From contig JAZKJV010008267.1 of the NCBI GenBank assembly GCA_037367405.1, forward strand, positions 186,001 through 250,000: DNA of 64,000 nucleotides, in the 5' to 3' direction. The first letter of the stretch is position 1. The number at the start of each line of letters is the position of its first letter. This document shows positions 22,900 through 36,150 of this stretch, piece by piece. The position numbers and the translations under genes are program-made. The stretch comes from Ottelia alismoides (lineage: Eukaryota > Streptophyta > Magnoliopsida > Alismatales > Hydrocharitaceae). A model generated the notes under the pieces. The model was not told where the DNA came from, made no database searches, and saw only the letters and a list, made by a program, of their open reading frames with translations.

Positions 22900-23790
22900 A
22901 AAGGGTAATGTGCACTTTTTTCCACTTATATCCCAACGAAAATACCAAGACCTGACGCCGATCCCGATTCGAACTCGCAAAACGAGGTCAGGCTTACCTT
23001 TTTTGTAACGACTGTCGTCTTCTTCTTCACGCGACCCCCAATTTCCGTTAGGATTGTCGCCCTCTGCCTCTTGTCCCTCGACGTCTTTTTCCTCTCGTTG
23101 CCGCACTGTCGCTCAAGTTCTCTGTTTTTCTTTTATCGCACCTTTGGACTTCGGAATCGTCCGGACGCTCTGATCTCGATTGAAGCACTCCGGTGGCGTT
23201 TTGCAGGTGTTCGTAACTTTTGACCTTGTCGACTATTGCCTGTTAATTACGCAACTGGTTCTGATGTTGATCTTTTGACTCTATCTGATCGGGGCAGGGA
23301 AAGTAATTAGAGTCTGGGAAGTGGAGATGTGCTCACCATTAAAGTTCACTACAGGTTTTTCGGAGGAATTATATTTGTTTCTCAAAGTATGGGTTTGGAA
23401 AACTTGGGACGCTCCTTGCTCTGTATATAAGCTATTCAACGAGGATAAACCTGTCTTTTTCCTAAGTTCGATTATCTATTAAATAAGCACTTTTTTAGAA
23501 CGGGAGATATTAACGTGCCAAATTGTTGATATGCTTTGAATCCTAATATGATTGTTCAAAATGCATTGTAGCACATGATTTCGTGATATATCTCGATGCG
23601 GGGATTTCTGTCGTCGATCCAGCTTTTTTCGGGTCACTTAAGTATTTGGATTTGTCAGATCTGCTCGTTTAAAGATATCGGTTTGTATGGAATGGTATGC
23701 AAACTGAGGTTAGAGCTTTGTATCTCATTTTTTGCACCACTTTTTTACCACTGTAATACCTCGTTAAAGGAATTTATATCATGTATCTTG
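22900..23790 (+). other. Partial duplicate of the 5' region of the gene at 31.7 kb
   Basis: Aligns in order with about 31780-33300. Shared phrases include 'gccgatcccgattc', 'cttcttcacg', 'cttttggactt', 'ccggtggc', 'ttttgcag', 'gcaattggttctgatg', 'gtttgggaagtg' type and later intron sequence. Insertions separate the blocks in the downstream copy. No coding exon equivalent to 34524-34982 follows, because a gypsy relic begins at 23850. It is therefore a promoter, leader and intron remnant of a duplicated gene. Confidence 0.65.
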
Positions 23791-23849
23791 TATAAACTAG
23801 ATTTCCTCCTATTCGCCACAAGTCTATAGGTACAAATTTAGCATTCAAC

Positions 23850-24765
23850 CAGTTTTTTATTCACAAATAGATGGCCAATTTGAATGTACTATTCCAACAT
23901 TAAAGGACATGCTACATGCATGTGTATTGAGTTTCAAGGATAGTTGGGATGAGCATCTATCGGTCATAGAATTCACACATAATAATAGCTATCAAGCTAG
24001 CACTAATGGCTTCATACAAAGCTTTGCATAGTCGAGCATGCAGAATTCTCATTTGATGAATGTTCAATTAAAAATAAGGAGGCATTTGAAGAAATAAGGA
24101 GGCATTTGAAGATTGGTGAAGACAGACAGAAAAGTATGCATATAAATAAGGAAGTTCAACATTTTAAGTTTGGTTTAATTAAAAATGAAGTTCAATTATA
24201 ACTGTCACGATTAGGCACACATCCTTTGACCAATTTAAAATAGTCAAATGCCTCCTTATTTATATGAACTTTGTATCAATTATGCATTTGAAGACTGACC
24301 AATTTGGTCACCCCAGAATTGATAGAAAGTTCAATTTAAAAAGTTGAAGAAATAAGGAGGCATTTGAAGACTGACCAAGACAAACAGAAAATTTATGCAT
24401 ATAAGAGAAGTAGAGTTCTGTTAATGTAGGAGAAGTATATTAATCCATATGAGATTATGGAGAAAATAGGCAATGTAGCATATCTTCTTATGTTACCATC
24501 ATAATTGTCTAAAACACATAATATTTTTCACGTTTCTACCTTCAAAAGTATATCTAAGATCCATCTCATGTTATCAAAAACAAAAAAAGTACAATTGAAG
24601 GAGGATCTTTCATATGAAGAAGTTCCAATACAAATTTTAGATCCTAAGATTCAAGAACTACGGACAAAGAAGACATCGTTAGTAAAAGTGCTATGGAAAA
24701 GTCATGTTATAGAAGAAGCCACTTTAGAAAGATGATATGAAATACGATCTCAATACCTACAGTTA
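23850..24765 (+). pseudogene. Decayed Ty3/gypsy integrase
   Basis: 23858-24030 reads QIDGQFECTIPTLKDM followed by WDEHLSVIEFTHNNSYQAS, the C-terminal half of a gypsy integrase core. 24505-24735 encodes HNIFHVSTFK and LSYEEVPIQILDPK, the end of the integrase in chromovirus-type gypsy elements. Between them is short repeated sequence (GAAATAAGGAGGCATTTGAA in three copies) in place of the normal coding region. Stops and shifts make it non-functional. Confidence 0.75.
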
Positions 24766-24826
24766 TTCACAAGCTGAACGAGATACGTAAATTCGAGGAT
24801 GGAATTTATTTTAAGTAATGGAATAT

Positions 24827-25800
24827 TGTGAGGTTCTTGGGAGTTACTAAATTTAGGAATATTTGATTACAAATGAATAAAAGATTTATTTTCTTTGATT
24901 TTTATTATCCGTAACCTCATTATGATGTTATAGCTATAAAAGTGATACACACTGAAGTTTTTCTAAATTCTCACTTAGATATTATTATAATATATGTCTT
25001 TACTAGAAGATTCCAACGGATCTTGATCATATCAATTGGATGTTGTAATGAATTTCTATAAATTTTTGAATTGAGGATAGTTGTTACTTGTTAAGCTAAA
25101 AATCAATCATTAACCACAGTCATTAGAAAGAGTTAATCATGATCGAAGAAATTAATGATGGTTAAGAATTCAACCTTGGATTAATGTATGCTTGTAATTA
25201 AAGATTATTAATCTCATTTAGTACCAACTAATCATAATCAGTGATAATTAATTATCATTAAAAAATCATGGTTTATATGAGACAAAACCATGGGCAAACA
25301 CTTTGGTCATGGAAACTATGGTACTGACGAAACCATGGTATTGGAGAAAATCATGGTACTAACAATAACCAATTGTAGAAATCATATATCCTAAACCATG
25401 GTTTTCACCTCTTAAAGGCCTATAAATGCCCCATGCCTCCTCATTCTCCACCCATTCATCCATAACCAAAATCCTCTAAACCAAAGGTAGAGTGGTTAGG
25501 AGAAGGTGAGTGGTCGAGAAGCACGCAGCGAAGTGTTGTCAGTAAGTAGAGGCAGGATCATGGTGCGAGCAAAGCGTAGCGTATTACGGGAGAAAGATTA
25601 GTAGATCTAAGAAACCTCTTCACTTTTTTTTGCATATAAGGGAAAACTATTTTAAAATTTTCTTAATAAATTGTTGGACTTGTAAAGCTGGCGACCCATT
25701 AATGCAATAAAAGTTATTGTTTTATCATATCCATATGAATTAAATAATCGTGAATGCACTTAATATTAAGGGTTCTTTATACAATTAAGGTTATGTATCG
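24827..25800 (+). repeat. Probable 3' LTR of the decayed gypsy element
   Basis: It starts TGTGAGGTTC, shortly after the end of the integrase frame. At 25421 there is a TATA box (GGCCTATAAATGCC), preceded by several ACCATGG phrases. The right boundary was not located, and the given end is approximate. No second LTR was found, so the call rests on position and promoter alone. Confidence 0.4.
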
Positions 25801-28800
25801 TGACCATATTGAATACCATGCATTTGGGAGGAAATAGCTGATATTAACATGTTCTATTCAATAAATATCTCCAATCTAAGAAAGAGATGGCAATCTTTCT
25901 CTAAAGATTGATTTCTTTTCGACCGACTTCTTAATGCATGTCCTCTACATAGGAATAGAGATTCAGAAGTGTCGGAAGAATCAGTTTAAAAGAGTTGACT
26001 TGATGAGGTCGAGATAAACTAAGACCTGAACTGTAACTGTCACTATCAGGCACACATCCTTTGACCAGAGATAGAGATGCATTTGTATGCATGAGTGTGC
26101 ACATTTGACAGATTAATAGGTGGGCGACCTAACCAAGGTCCATATACAGATGAGTTGGTGTGTATATTAAGACATATGAGAAGTATAATTTCTTAAAAGA
26201 ATAATACAAGTTCATAGTTGGTGAATCGGGAGACAGAGCTCACTTATGAGATAATTTGGGGTCATAATGAATTCCATGCATAATCATCCTGTTTATGAAA
26301 TAAGATACAAATTAGATATATTAATATATGCTTTTGGAAAGTATGTGATTAATATTGTTGTCCAAATATCAAATGAGAAGCTATTGGTTTATTCCCGAGA
26401 AGACAATCAAACTAGGGTTTCAACTTCAAATATATCAAAGGCTTCTCATATGAAGGATGAATGAGTATTGGAAATGCTAGAGTTAAATCTATCATAATAT
26501 ATCATTTACCATGATACTACTCCATTCTGAGTGAATGATGGATTTTAGTGGCTCCATTCTTAGCTTGATGATTTGAGGGTTAATTGGATTAAATCTCATC
26601 TCATTTGAATCCAATGTCTAATTTCAATTCTAGTTTTAATGTCCAAATATTAAAAAGTGAAATGATAGAAATGGAAATAAACACACTCCTTGAGATTATT
26701 TCTAAACTCCAAATGGTTTGGACTTTGATTAGCAATGCTTAAGGAAGCTGAATTCAGCTCACTGGTATTTTCTTGAGCTCATTGAGAGATGCGTTTCGTT
26801 GAGCTTACTTAGAGCATGAATTATTTCAGCTCGAACTCAACATTCGTAAGTGATTTTTTTTGCTAAAAATGGTATAAAATCTAAAATTGGATAGATGTCC
26901 AAGTTTCAAGTCACTGTACGTTGATAGTATGATCTCCCCGACATTATCTCCAAGTACCCAAGATTTCTTCTCATAAGTCATAATTGGATTAGGACTCGTA
27001 CTTAATGATATCAATAATATGGTAATAGTTATTATTATCATGGATATGTGTTTATCCATAGTTTTGTGGATATTATTCGCATCATATATATGTATGTATT
27101 TAATTAATATGAATATTGATTAATATATATATATATATATGAATTTGATTCATATAAAATCATTTCAAGGCACAATTTATGAATATGATTCGCAATGATT
27201 TTTGAATGTAAATTGTATTTACATTTTTGTTTGGATTTATGAGTATGATTCATAAGTTATGAGAGGTTTTCTCGTAAAATTACCAATTGTGATAATTAGA
27301 TTATCATGATAATTAAGTAATAAATTTAATCCTGTTTTGGCAACAAAAAAGGGGGTATGTATATGTGACGCATGACGCCGCCATTAAGAGTCCTACTCTC
27401 AATTGGTTGATTGATTTGTTGCATTGTTTATTGATAGTTAAGCAACAACCTCCATCCATATATGAAAAGAGAGGAGGGCACGTGTTGTGACACATGGTGT
27501 CGCATTAAAGAGTCCATGAATTGGACTCTAAATTGATTTTATTGCTTAATTTATTAATTAATTTAATTGGTCATTAAAAGGAGATAATTCTAGTCCTATT
27601 TCTTGATGAATAAGGACTAAATCATAGCTCTTGGTTTCTCATCCAAAGGCCATCATCAAAGACATGCCTCCTAAGAGTAGGACTCCAAGGAGACATCTAC
27701 AATGAGTATAAAAGAGAGGGCATGCCTCTATCTTTTGACAATATATGATATAGATGAATGCCTTTACCTTTTGAGAGCCCAGATTGATGTGATCTTTGAA
27801 AAGGGAATTCTTAAGAGTATGAGACTCTCAAATACACATCCTCTCTACAACCATATACATCCACAATTGATCTTACCTCTTCTCTTATATAAGCGTGATC
27901 CTGTGAAAGAGAAGATTGTCTTCTTCATCGTGTTTTGCGTACATGCAAGATGACTCATTTCGCGAGACGAAATCAGAAGCTTGAGATTTTCACGATCTCA
28001 TCCTTGGGTGGACAACTTCAAGAAGAAGTAGATATCAAATTTCATATGAAGTAATGCGACTCATCGTATCATCTTCAAGAGGAGAGTTCTCGGATCATAC
28101 TTTATTCGAGAAATCTCTTATTTTAGAGACTTACGCTTTAAGAGGTAACCCTGATCTCTTCCTAATATTCATTAGAATATTTGAAATCATGTTTGAAAAC
28201 TATTTCTTTAAGCATATGGTTTCTCTTTGCATAAAATTTTTGTTATGCTAAAATTAGCGTTCATGAGACGAACACTTCGTATATGCAAATTGTTTGTTAT
28301 ATTTTCTGTGTTTCCATGATGTGAAGTTCTATAAAAGATTTATTTACTTCCTTCAGAAGCATCACCTTTTAGGGGGAACTATGTCAATATTTTCTTAAGA
28401 AATATCATCTTTTAAAGGGAAACTCTGCCAAACTTTTCTTAAGATCACTTTTTATAAAAGAGCAACTCTGCCGAATTCTATTAGAAATATCACTTCACAT
28501 AGGATGAAACTCTATCAAGAGATTTTGTGTTTTCACATTCGTCAAGGTTTTTGCACTTCTTTTATGTGTATAGCTTACGGTAGAAAAAGAGCTAATCAAA
28601 ATCCAAGGAAAGAAGAGATTATATCTTTATTTTGGATAAGCCAACACACGCATGTGCAAACATGGGTAGTAGATTCCATATATTAGTTTTTCTTTCTACT
28701 ACTAGGAGTCGAATTCGTTTTAGTTAGTGAATAGAGATAATCTCGTTAAGAGGCGTAAATGTCAAATTGAATGTGAGTGGTCTCTCAGGCATTATTTTTT

Positions 28801-30200
28801 ATCACTAAATTTGATGTTATAGATTTTAGCTATATTTTGATTACATAGTTCTACATGTTTCAACTAGTTTGGAAATCAGATAAGTTTATCTATGATACAT
28901 GAAACTTAGTATTTAGATCTTGTATAAAACTAATATGATGCATCGAGTTTTACGTATGATAGAAAAACTCAGTTTTCGTATTTAAATATAGTGAATATTA
29001 TGACACAACTTGAAGATTTGTGGTATTTTATTACTTTTATAAGAGTGCAATAGAAGTTTCATATGCATGCAATATAGCTTTTTATGAAGCGATATGTTTC
29101 ATATATCATACACTATTCAACTTATAGATACGATTTTATGAATCAGAATAAAGAATACTTGAATGTTGAACAATACAGTTGGTCTCATACAAGTTATGAA
29201 CTAGCCATTAGATCTGGTTATATCATTAGATATGCCCCTAAAACACACTAGTAGATGTGATTGACTACATGCATGACTCAGTTTGCTTCAATGATCATGG
29301 AATTAGTATGGTTAGACATAACGGTGTTGTGAAAGCGCTACTATTAGAAATATTAGATTTGCAATACTTTTAAAAGTTAGCTTAAATTATTTGCAGTCAC
29401 TTCCATATGTTAGGTAACTTATTCTTGCAGCAGTAATATGCTTCAAACTTTCGGGATTATTAATCTTTTACTTTACTTTTGACTATCAAATCTTTTCCAT
29501 GCAGTATGCAAAGATATTTTAGAAATAACCATATTTTCTTACCAAATGATGAGTCTCATTCATTGGGTCTAATCTCATGTTGAATTTACACTCAATCCTT
29601 CTTTATTTATCATTATACTTACCCGAGGAAGACGCGTAGGAAGGAAGAAATTACGCCATTAGCCAGAAAGGGTAGGATCTCAGTACATGTATTGCATGTT
29701 TTGGTAACATTTTGTATGTAAGGCAAAGATGATGTGTTATAGAAAATATGGAGTTTTGTGTACAATAAGAAGGCATATCTTGACTTATGATGTCAGAAAT
29801 CAGTTGCACGTAAAGAAAAATTGTAAAGTGTTTGGCTTTTAGATAGATTTTTCTCCACGAATTTCATGAGTATTGGAAGAGATGTAAATAAGTGATAGTG
29901 GTTTTTAGAGAACAATGATATATAACATTTCAGATATATGTTGTCATTTGGAGTTGATCTTAATATATAAGAATTGCTGCCAAAATTATTATTATATGGA
30001 CATGTTAATCAAGATATAGATGTTATAATCGAGACTAAGATTTATTAAATATTTAAATACCACACTTGTCCTAGTTAGCGGGGCTGGTTGTGACACATAC
30101 AATCGAATTTGCTATACAAAATGTTAATGAAGATACATGATGAAGGACTTTGAACAATGATGAAGACACCATATTCTCCTCTCTAAGTCCTTCTAACATC
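25801..30200. other. AT-rich intergenic region, mostly unassigned
   Basis: No credible coding region. 26033-26066 repeats a phrase also seen at about 24198 (ACTGTCAC-A-AGGCACACATCC). A diverged pair of about 60 bases lies at 27365-27425 and 27487-27547 (both with TTAAGAGTCC or AAAGAGTCC and ATTGATT-TTGC). 27690-28250 has a TATAAAAGAG promoter-like site (about 27708) and leader-like sequence, suggestive of a decayed LTR. 28360-28500 holds loose repeats of 'tctgccaa-cttttcttaag'. Relics of old retrotransposons are likely but unproven. Confidence 0.4.
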
Positions 30201-30205
30201 TGCCA

Positions 30206-30860
30206 TCATAGTCTTAACTTCCGCCAGTAGGTTGTATGCCATCCATCAATCCAAATCCGATTAGCGAGGTGTTCACGTAGTTCTTCACATGTCAAATGTC
30301 CCCTCAACGACTGAAAATGACATCTTCGGGGTGAAGTCATCATCATCATTTTTTCCTCCCCGGGCTGCCTCCTTAACATTGACACCATAATGGATGTATG
30401 TTTGAAATATTGCACCATCTTTCTAATAGTGTTGTATGAAGTTTTGAATGATACAAGATGCATCCATGATGAGTACTAGTTTAGCATAGTTGTACTAAGA
30501 TCTTAGAATGTTTAATAGAGCATACTATTGATATGCAATTATTTTAGATGATATATTGTTTCCCAAACACTCTCATTTGGCACATCCATAACTTTCATCA
30601 TAGGATCCCAACCTCAAGTATTCTTAGATTGAAGATAGATGCACACCTTACAGTCCCTCTTGATGTTTTTCCAGCCGTGAAGGAATTTGGTGTTATCATA
30701 GGAAACTCCAGTCATTGAGTTGAAGTTCGTTCAATAGTTCTCCAAGCCTCCTTTGTAAAAGACCCACCCACCCAGTTCCCGACATCGAAGTAATGCTTGA
30801 ACAGATTGAGATGCACTTATCCATCGATGAAGGCCTTGTGTTCTTAGTCGCTTTTCAAAG
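30206..30860 (-). pseudogene. Myb/SANT-like domain protein fragment (PIF/Harbinger-type ORF1 or derived gene)
   Basis: On the minus strand, 30860-30530 contains GWKNIKRDC, then GWDPMMKVMDVPNESVWE. This matches the pattern W-K-N ... GWDP ... V-A ... W of plant Myb/SANT-like DNA-binding domains found in Harbinger ORF1 and related proteins. Stops interrupt it. A second open piece (30463-30206), with HLTCEELREHLANRIW, continues in the same direction and ends in a stop. It is decayed and probably non-functional. Confidence 0.5.
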
Positions 30861-31423
30861 TGATGGAGTAAAGGAGCCCGTACCTACCGATGAATCAAGC
30901 CAACATGGTGCAATAGATGCTCGAAGAAAGCCAACGGGGAAAGATGACGCCATTGGCAGAAGCATACATTGGGGAGGGGGATGGAAGATCATTGGAACTT
31001 TCTGTTCTCCCATGGTGGTGGGAGAGGGCAACGAGGGAGAAGGCACGCGATAGAGGATGTGGGATCACCACGCCCTAACACGCCCTCAGATGCCATCGTC
31101 AAGGTTGCAACAACTCCGATACGATGTCTTTATCCAGTTGCAATCCTGCAACCAAACACGCCCTTAAATTATAAACCTAATTTCCATGTCATACCCAAAC
31201 TTTAAAAAGTAATAATATGATGCTCAATTTAACAAATTTACTTCAATCCAAGCTCATACGATTTAAGAACGAGAAAATGATAAATCTAACTCCTTAAACA
31301 TCATACCACATCGAAACTTTATCACAAAGATCAAGTACCACATAAAAAGATTTTTAAAAATCGGATATAATATTACAATTGGGTGCATGATTCAGGGACT
31401 TTTGTGTAATTTACTAAAAAAAT

Positions 31424-31686
31424 AGGGTCCTTATCAGTTGTGCCCCTCTGAGATATTGCAATTTCAGTTATACCCCTCCTTTTTTTGCAATATCAGTTAT
31501 GCCCCTACCTTCTTGCAAAATTCATAGTTCTACCCTTCTGTTAAGGTAAAGTAGAGGCATAACTGATATTACAAAAGGGCAGAACTGCGAATTTTGCAAG
31601 AAGGTAGGAGCACAACTGATATTTCAAAAAAGGAAGAGGCATAACTGATATTGCAATATCTCAGAGGGCACAACGGATAAAAATCC
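31424..31686. mobile_element. Palindromic MITE
   Basis: The left end has TTATCAGTTGTGCCCCTCTG then AGATATTGCA. The right end has TGCAATATCT then CAGAGGGCACAAC-GATAA, a near-complete mirror. The two arms pair almost throughout, with a centre near TTCTGTTAAGGTAAAGTAGAGG. The ends match the element in the ARF 3' intron (19925-21085). It lies just upstream of the 31.7-kb gene's presumed promoter. Confidence 0.75.
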
Positions 31687-31699
31687 AAAAAAAATATAA

Positions 31700-32075
31700 A
31701 CGGAGTCTGTGGGACGCAGAGGTTCGTTGACGGAGGACGCGTGTTTTGGGCTCCCCGACCTTTCCCCCTCCCCCCAACAAAGCTCTCGGATGATCACAGC
31801 TCGAACATAAGACCCGGACGTGGCGCCAATCCCGATTCCACCACCTCTTCGAACGAAATCAGACTCCTTTTTGGATCCACTGTAGTCTTCTTCACGTGAC
31901 CTCTCCTTTTTTTCGTTAGGGCTGTCCCTACTTCTGCCTCTTCTCTCTCGTCTTTTTCCTTCGATCGCCAACACTTCCGCCCAAGTCCTGTTCTTGATCC
32001 CCTTTTGGACTTTGGATTTCTCGGACGTTCCTAACGCCGGTTGGACCTTTCCGGTGGCATCTTTTGCAGCTGTAA
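31700..32075 (+). promoter_or_regulatory. Presumed promoter and non-coding first exon of the unrecognised gene
   Basis: A GC-richer block with pyrimidine-rich leader sequence. It is conserved with 22930-23215 in the duplicate, which suggests an ancestral functional 5' end. A first exon may end near 32068, where TTTTGCAGCT|GTAAG offers a donor; the duplicate has TTTTGCAG|GTGTTC. A long 5'UTR intron to 34515 is inferred. It needs transcript support. Confidence 0.4.
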
Positions 32076-34523
32076 GATTTTGCTTCTTTTTTATCTGGTG
32101 TCTATATTTTGGGGTAAATGATTATCCATTGTTTATGATTGTGTGCAAATAGTAAGAGGGGTTGGTGAAATGTCTCTTTTGCCCTTTTCAACTGTTTTCG
32201 TCCAGAATTAACAATGTCATGCAATTGGTTCTGATGGTAATCTTTTGGTGATATCTGATTGAGTGGAGCAAATTGTAGGAGTTTGGGAAGTGTAATGGTC
32301 CACATTTTGATCTTGGAGTCAAAACGAGGAATAAGGTTTCCATCATTATTTGTCCATCATAAGCCTCACCCTCCAAAAACTACAAATAACTACCATTTAT
32401 TTTACCATCTTATCTAACATACCCCACTTATCCCTCTTTATCCTCTACCTCCTACCGAACATGGAACAACAAATAACTACAATTTATTCCTACTTATCAT
32501 ACAGATACAATGTATTATCCCTCCCTATCCCTTTCACTTATTCCTCTACTTAATGGCCCTATTAGAGTTTTGGAGGAATTTTGCTCCTGGAGTACAGGTT
32601 TGTTTGGATAACTTAGGATACCCCTTACTCGATCTCCAAGTAAGAATATGAAAATAAGGGCAAGCCTCTTTTTAAATTTAATTAAATGATAAATTACAAA
32701 AAGGCCACAATTCTGCGTTGATTTCCAATCAGGGGCATCATTTTTTCATATGTAACAAAGAGTAGCATGATCTTATTTTTTTGTCTAAAGTCCATGTTTC
32801 CGTAAGCTTCTGCAATCCTTTTATGTTGATGCTAAACCCTCAAGTTGAAAGTTCAAATCCTCTATGTTACATTCGAAAAATAAGATCCATAATTGGAAAT
32901 CGACGTATAGCTGGAGCCCTTTTTGTAATTTACCCCTAATTAAATTATCTGTCATACCAAATTACCCCTAATTAAATTATCTGTCGTACCAATAAACACG
33001 TCCTTTGAAGATGAGGGATATCCTACATACCAAACTGTCATGATGCCTTGAATCTTAGTTTGATAGTTTAGCCTTATGCATTGGAGAGCTTGATTTGCTG
33101 ACTCCCTTATTGTTGCCGGATGATGCCCGCTTGCTCAAAACAATGATTTTTCCTCCTGAAAAAACATTCAGTTATCATGTCAGTTATATATTCATATTTG
33201 TGGATCTGTCCATTTAGAAAAATCCATTTGTATGATATTTTATATAACCCTTAAGTTTATGGCTTTGTATTTCATCATTTATACCATTGTCTTACCATCA
33301 TACAGAGAGATATTTGAATTCATCATCAAGGAGTAACCTGGTTAAGGATGAACCTCATATATCTGTGTATTGTGATTGACTTTTGTTTGTTCATTTGGTC
33401 TGCGCTCAATCTGCTGAATGCCACGCAAATTATGCCATAAATAGTGAATGGAGTTTAGGGGGAAAACATTTAAGGAATGTTGAGGACGAGAGACAGCAAG
33501 ATCCTTGCATGGGGGACTTCCGTCAAGTCGATTGTTCCTTCTACTACTGTGGAGTTTATATTAAGTCCATTCTTTAATCTGTCTATCAATATAATGATCC
33601 ATATCTGTTTCGTCTGTACTCATATATCTTAATTCATTCTCCAGAAATCCACATTATTTCTATTAATTCATTGGCTGTATCTGCTTTGGGTGAGATGTGT
33701 AACCAATGCCAACCTGACATGCTATCGATATTATCACAGATGAAACAGAAACATATATGATATATGTGTCTTTCTTGAGTGGGTGTAGAAAGGGTCAACT
33801 CGAGTCTTGATCTCTGTAAGTGCCTTCCTTAACTTTTCAATAAAATTTCTGGGGCAGGCACCTTTGCATGTTCCCCATCTTTTGATCCAAAAAAAGGTAT
33901 ATGTGGTCTTGCAATCTGCATATTTGCTCGAGCCACATAATGGTTGTACCATTGTAGTCATGTTGTGGTCATGTATGCATATGCGGACACATAAGCTCTG
34001 AAAGATGCTATCTTAAATGAATTTGTATTTTGCTTTAAACAGACGCCACATACTAACTACAAGTTCTTTTCAAGCTCAAAATTGGACACGTGTCTAAGAT
34101 TTCTAGTTTTCACCTATCTTCACAATGATGGAAAGTCTTTCTAAATTCATTTGAATTCATTTGTCCACGTAGTTTTTCTGTTTTTTGTGGTTAAAAAGTT
34201 CCAAAGCATTTGTATGGACATGGAAGAATGTGCGATATTTGACTGGCTTATGTTTTTTTTGTTTTCCCATTCATGTGCTTAATAAGTGATTCTTTTACCT
34301 CTCTCTTTCATCTTTCATCGAACCAATTTTGCTCAGCATCAGTGCATGCTATTTTCTACTAATATTCCATCATTGATTCTGATATTGGTCAGGTATTAAG
34401 TTCTGTTTTTTTCTTGGTTCTTGATTACAACCTGGTTTGTCCCATAGGATATCACAAGGTTTCGAGGACTTTATTATCGAGGGTAAATCCATAACTCTGA
34501 GCTTTTCTCCTACAGGCACAAGC

Positions 34524-34982
34524 ATGGGATCATCAGAAAATTCTCCTCCCCATTCATCGCATCAGGGAATTACAGGCCACCCATCCTCCATCGGAAGGAT
34601 AAGCATTGATGGTTTTGGTAGAAGAGATTCTATGACCCTTTCACGAGATGGGTCTAACAGAATTGCTGAGGACATTTTAGATACGGTGTTCGCGCAGGCT
34701 GGTGACAGTGGGAACCGCATAGTTGATGATGGTGGTAGAAGTGTAAGCCAGAAGTTTCAATTTGATGACACTGAATTTGCAGATAATGCGAGTGCGGCAG
34801 TTATAGATGATGCATTCACACGGTCTGATCACTTTCGAATTCATCCAGAGGATCATCCACTGCCAGAATTTCAGGTGTCATCGCAGGTCATTCCTCCTCT
34901 CCCGCCCGATGCTATTCTTTACTCCAGAGAGAAGAGTATGAGCAGGTCTGCGATGCAGATATTGAGGAGTCTCTCTACTGAG
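34524..34982 (+). CDS. First coding exon of an unrecognised host gene
   Basis: The acceptor TTCTCCTACAG|GCAC ends at 34515. ATG 34524 opens a 153-codon frame (MGSSENSPPHSSHQGITGH ...) that ends exactly at a phase-0 donor, GAG|GTTAGT. The sequence is hydrophilic, rich in serine, aspartate and histidine-proline phrases, with RSDHFRIHPEDHPLPEF and a basic MSRSAMQILRSLSTE end. No signal peptide, membrane segment or domain was recognised. The codon mix is even, and the frame is not low complexity, unlike the spurious frames nearby. Later exons are not visible before the Copia A insertion at 35979 and may lie beyond the nested elements. It could be an N-terminal regulatory region of a larger protein. 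Function is unknown. Confidence 0.55.
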
Positions 34983-35978
34983 GTTAGTAAAAGCCTGTTA
35001 CAATCCATTTAAGTTGCATGGCTGAGCAGTGAAACATCTGCCTGAGTACTGTTTATTTAATATAAATGTACACTGAAAGCATAGAAAAATAACAGGAATC
35101 TTTAAATTATATTCAAGTTTCTAAACTCTCAGAGAGAGAAAAAATAAAGTCGATGATGATGCATCTGCCAGCGAAAAGCTTTCGTCAAAATTCTTTCACT
35201 TAAATCATGTTTGTTGCCACAATGCAGAGTGATTCCATTCAATTCTTTTCCACGAAACTGGATTCCAATGATTGGGAATGAATGTAATCTAGTCTTTGAT
35301 GTTAAAATCTAATAGTTTTTTGTTAGATTGTTATATGAATTTCTCAGTTAGGTCATGCATAAATATCTTGACTAGTTTTTATGTATTATTCAAAATTTGT
35401 GTTTCACAACGATTATTAGATTGCATGTAAAAGAATCCGATGAAATTACTTTACATTAGAGTAATCCAAGCGTGACCTAAGTGTTGATCCTTCTTGACGA
35501 ACTGTCGAGCACACATACCCAAAAACAACCAAGAAGTCAAAAACAGACACTTCCACAGCAACTACAATCTAATAATCGATCAAGGTCTACACCACCCTGT
35601 CTAAGCTGAGATGACTTGCTTTCTTCCTGGAGTACAGCTAGACAATCAATATATTGCTTTGCCAGAGAATTCCCAAGGTTGAGTGAAGGGATACCTAGTG
35701 AGGTGCAACCCAAGTGCTTTATCTAGTATTGATAGTTTGATAGACAAATGGGCAAGGGTCATTTGCTTTTGTTATTATGATATTTGTATGTTGATGTGCA
35801 TGCTAATTGTATATTCATTCCATGTGCCTAAGCAAGTGGAGGGGGAAAAGTTAGATGGAAAAGACTCCGCTTGATTGGAGTGGGGTGTTTCTATAGACTG
35901 CTTTTAATGGTTGTTTCTAAGAAATTAATAGACATCTTGAGAGTTGTAGTTGGATAGGCGGATCTTGTATGTGGAGTC
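34983..35978. other. Presumed intron or Copia flank, no gene seen
   Basis: AT-rich, without recognisable exons. The last 300 bases may belong to the older Copia relic that continues at 45350, because Copia A inserted between them with a GAGTC/GAGCC duplication. Confidence 0.4.
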
Positions 35979-36150
35979 TGTTAGTAATATATATTCTACG
36001 GCTCTTAATTATTCACCGTAACCCCAATAGGGGTACTTATATACTTTCTCCTCCTTTGGACTCTCTAGGATTTCTAGGGTTTAGTCTTATATAAGGACTC
36101 CTAGGCCTATGGAATAAAATAAGCTATTTCATTCCTTCTTTTCTTCCACA
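35979..36150 (+). repeat. 5' LTR of Copia A
   Basis: 172 bp, TGTTAGTAAT...CTTCCACA, with a TATATAAGGA promoter near 36090. It aligns with 45178-45349 throughout. Confidence 0.9.

Noticed and set aside
32840..32880. Box B-like GTTCAAATCC, possible second SINE or tRNA
   Set aside because: No box A at the right distance and no cloverleaf could be drawn.
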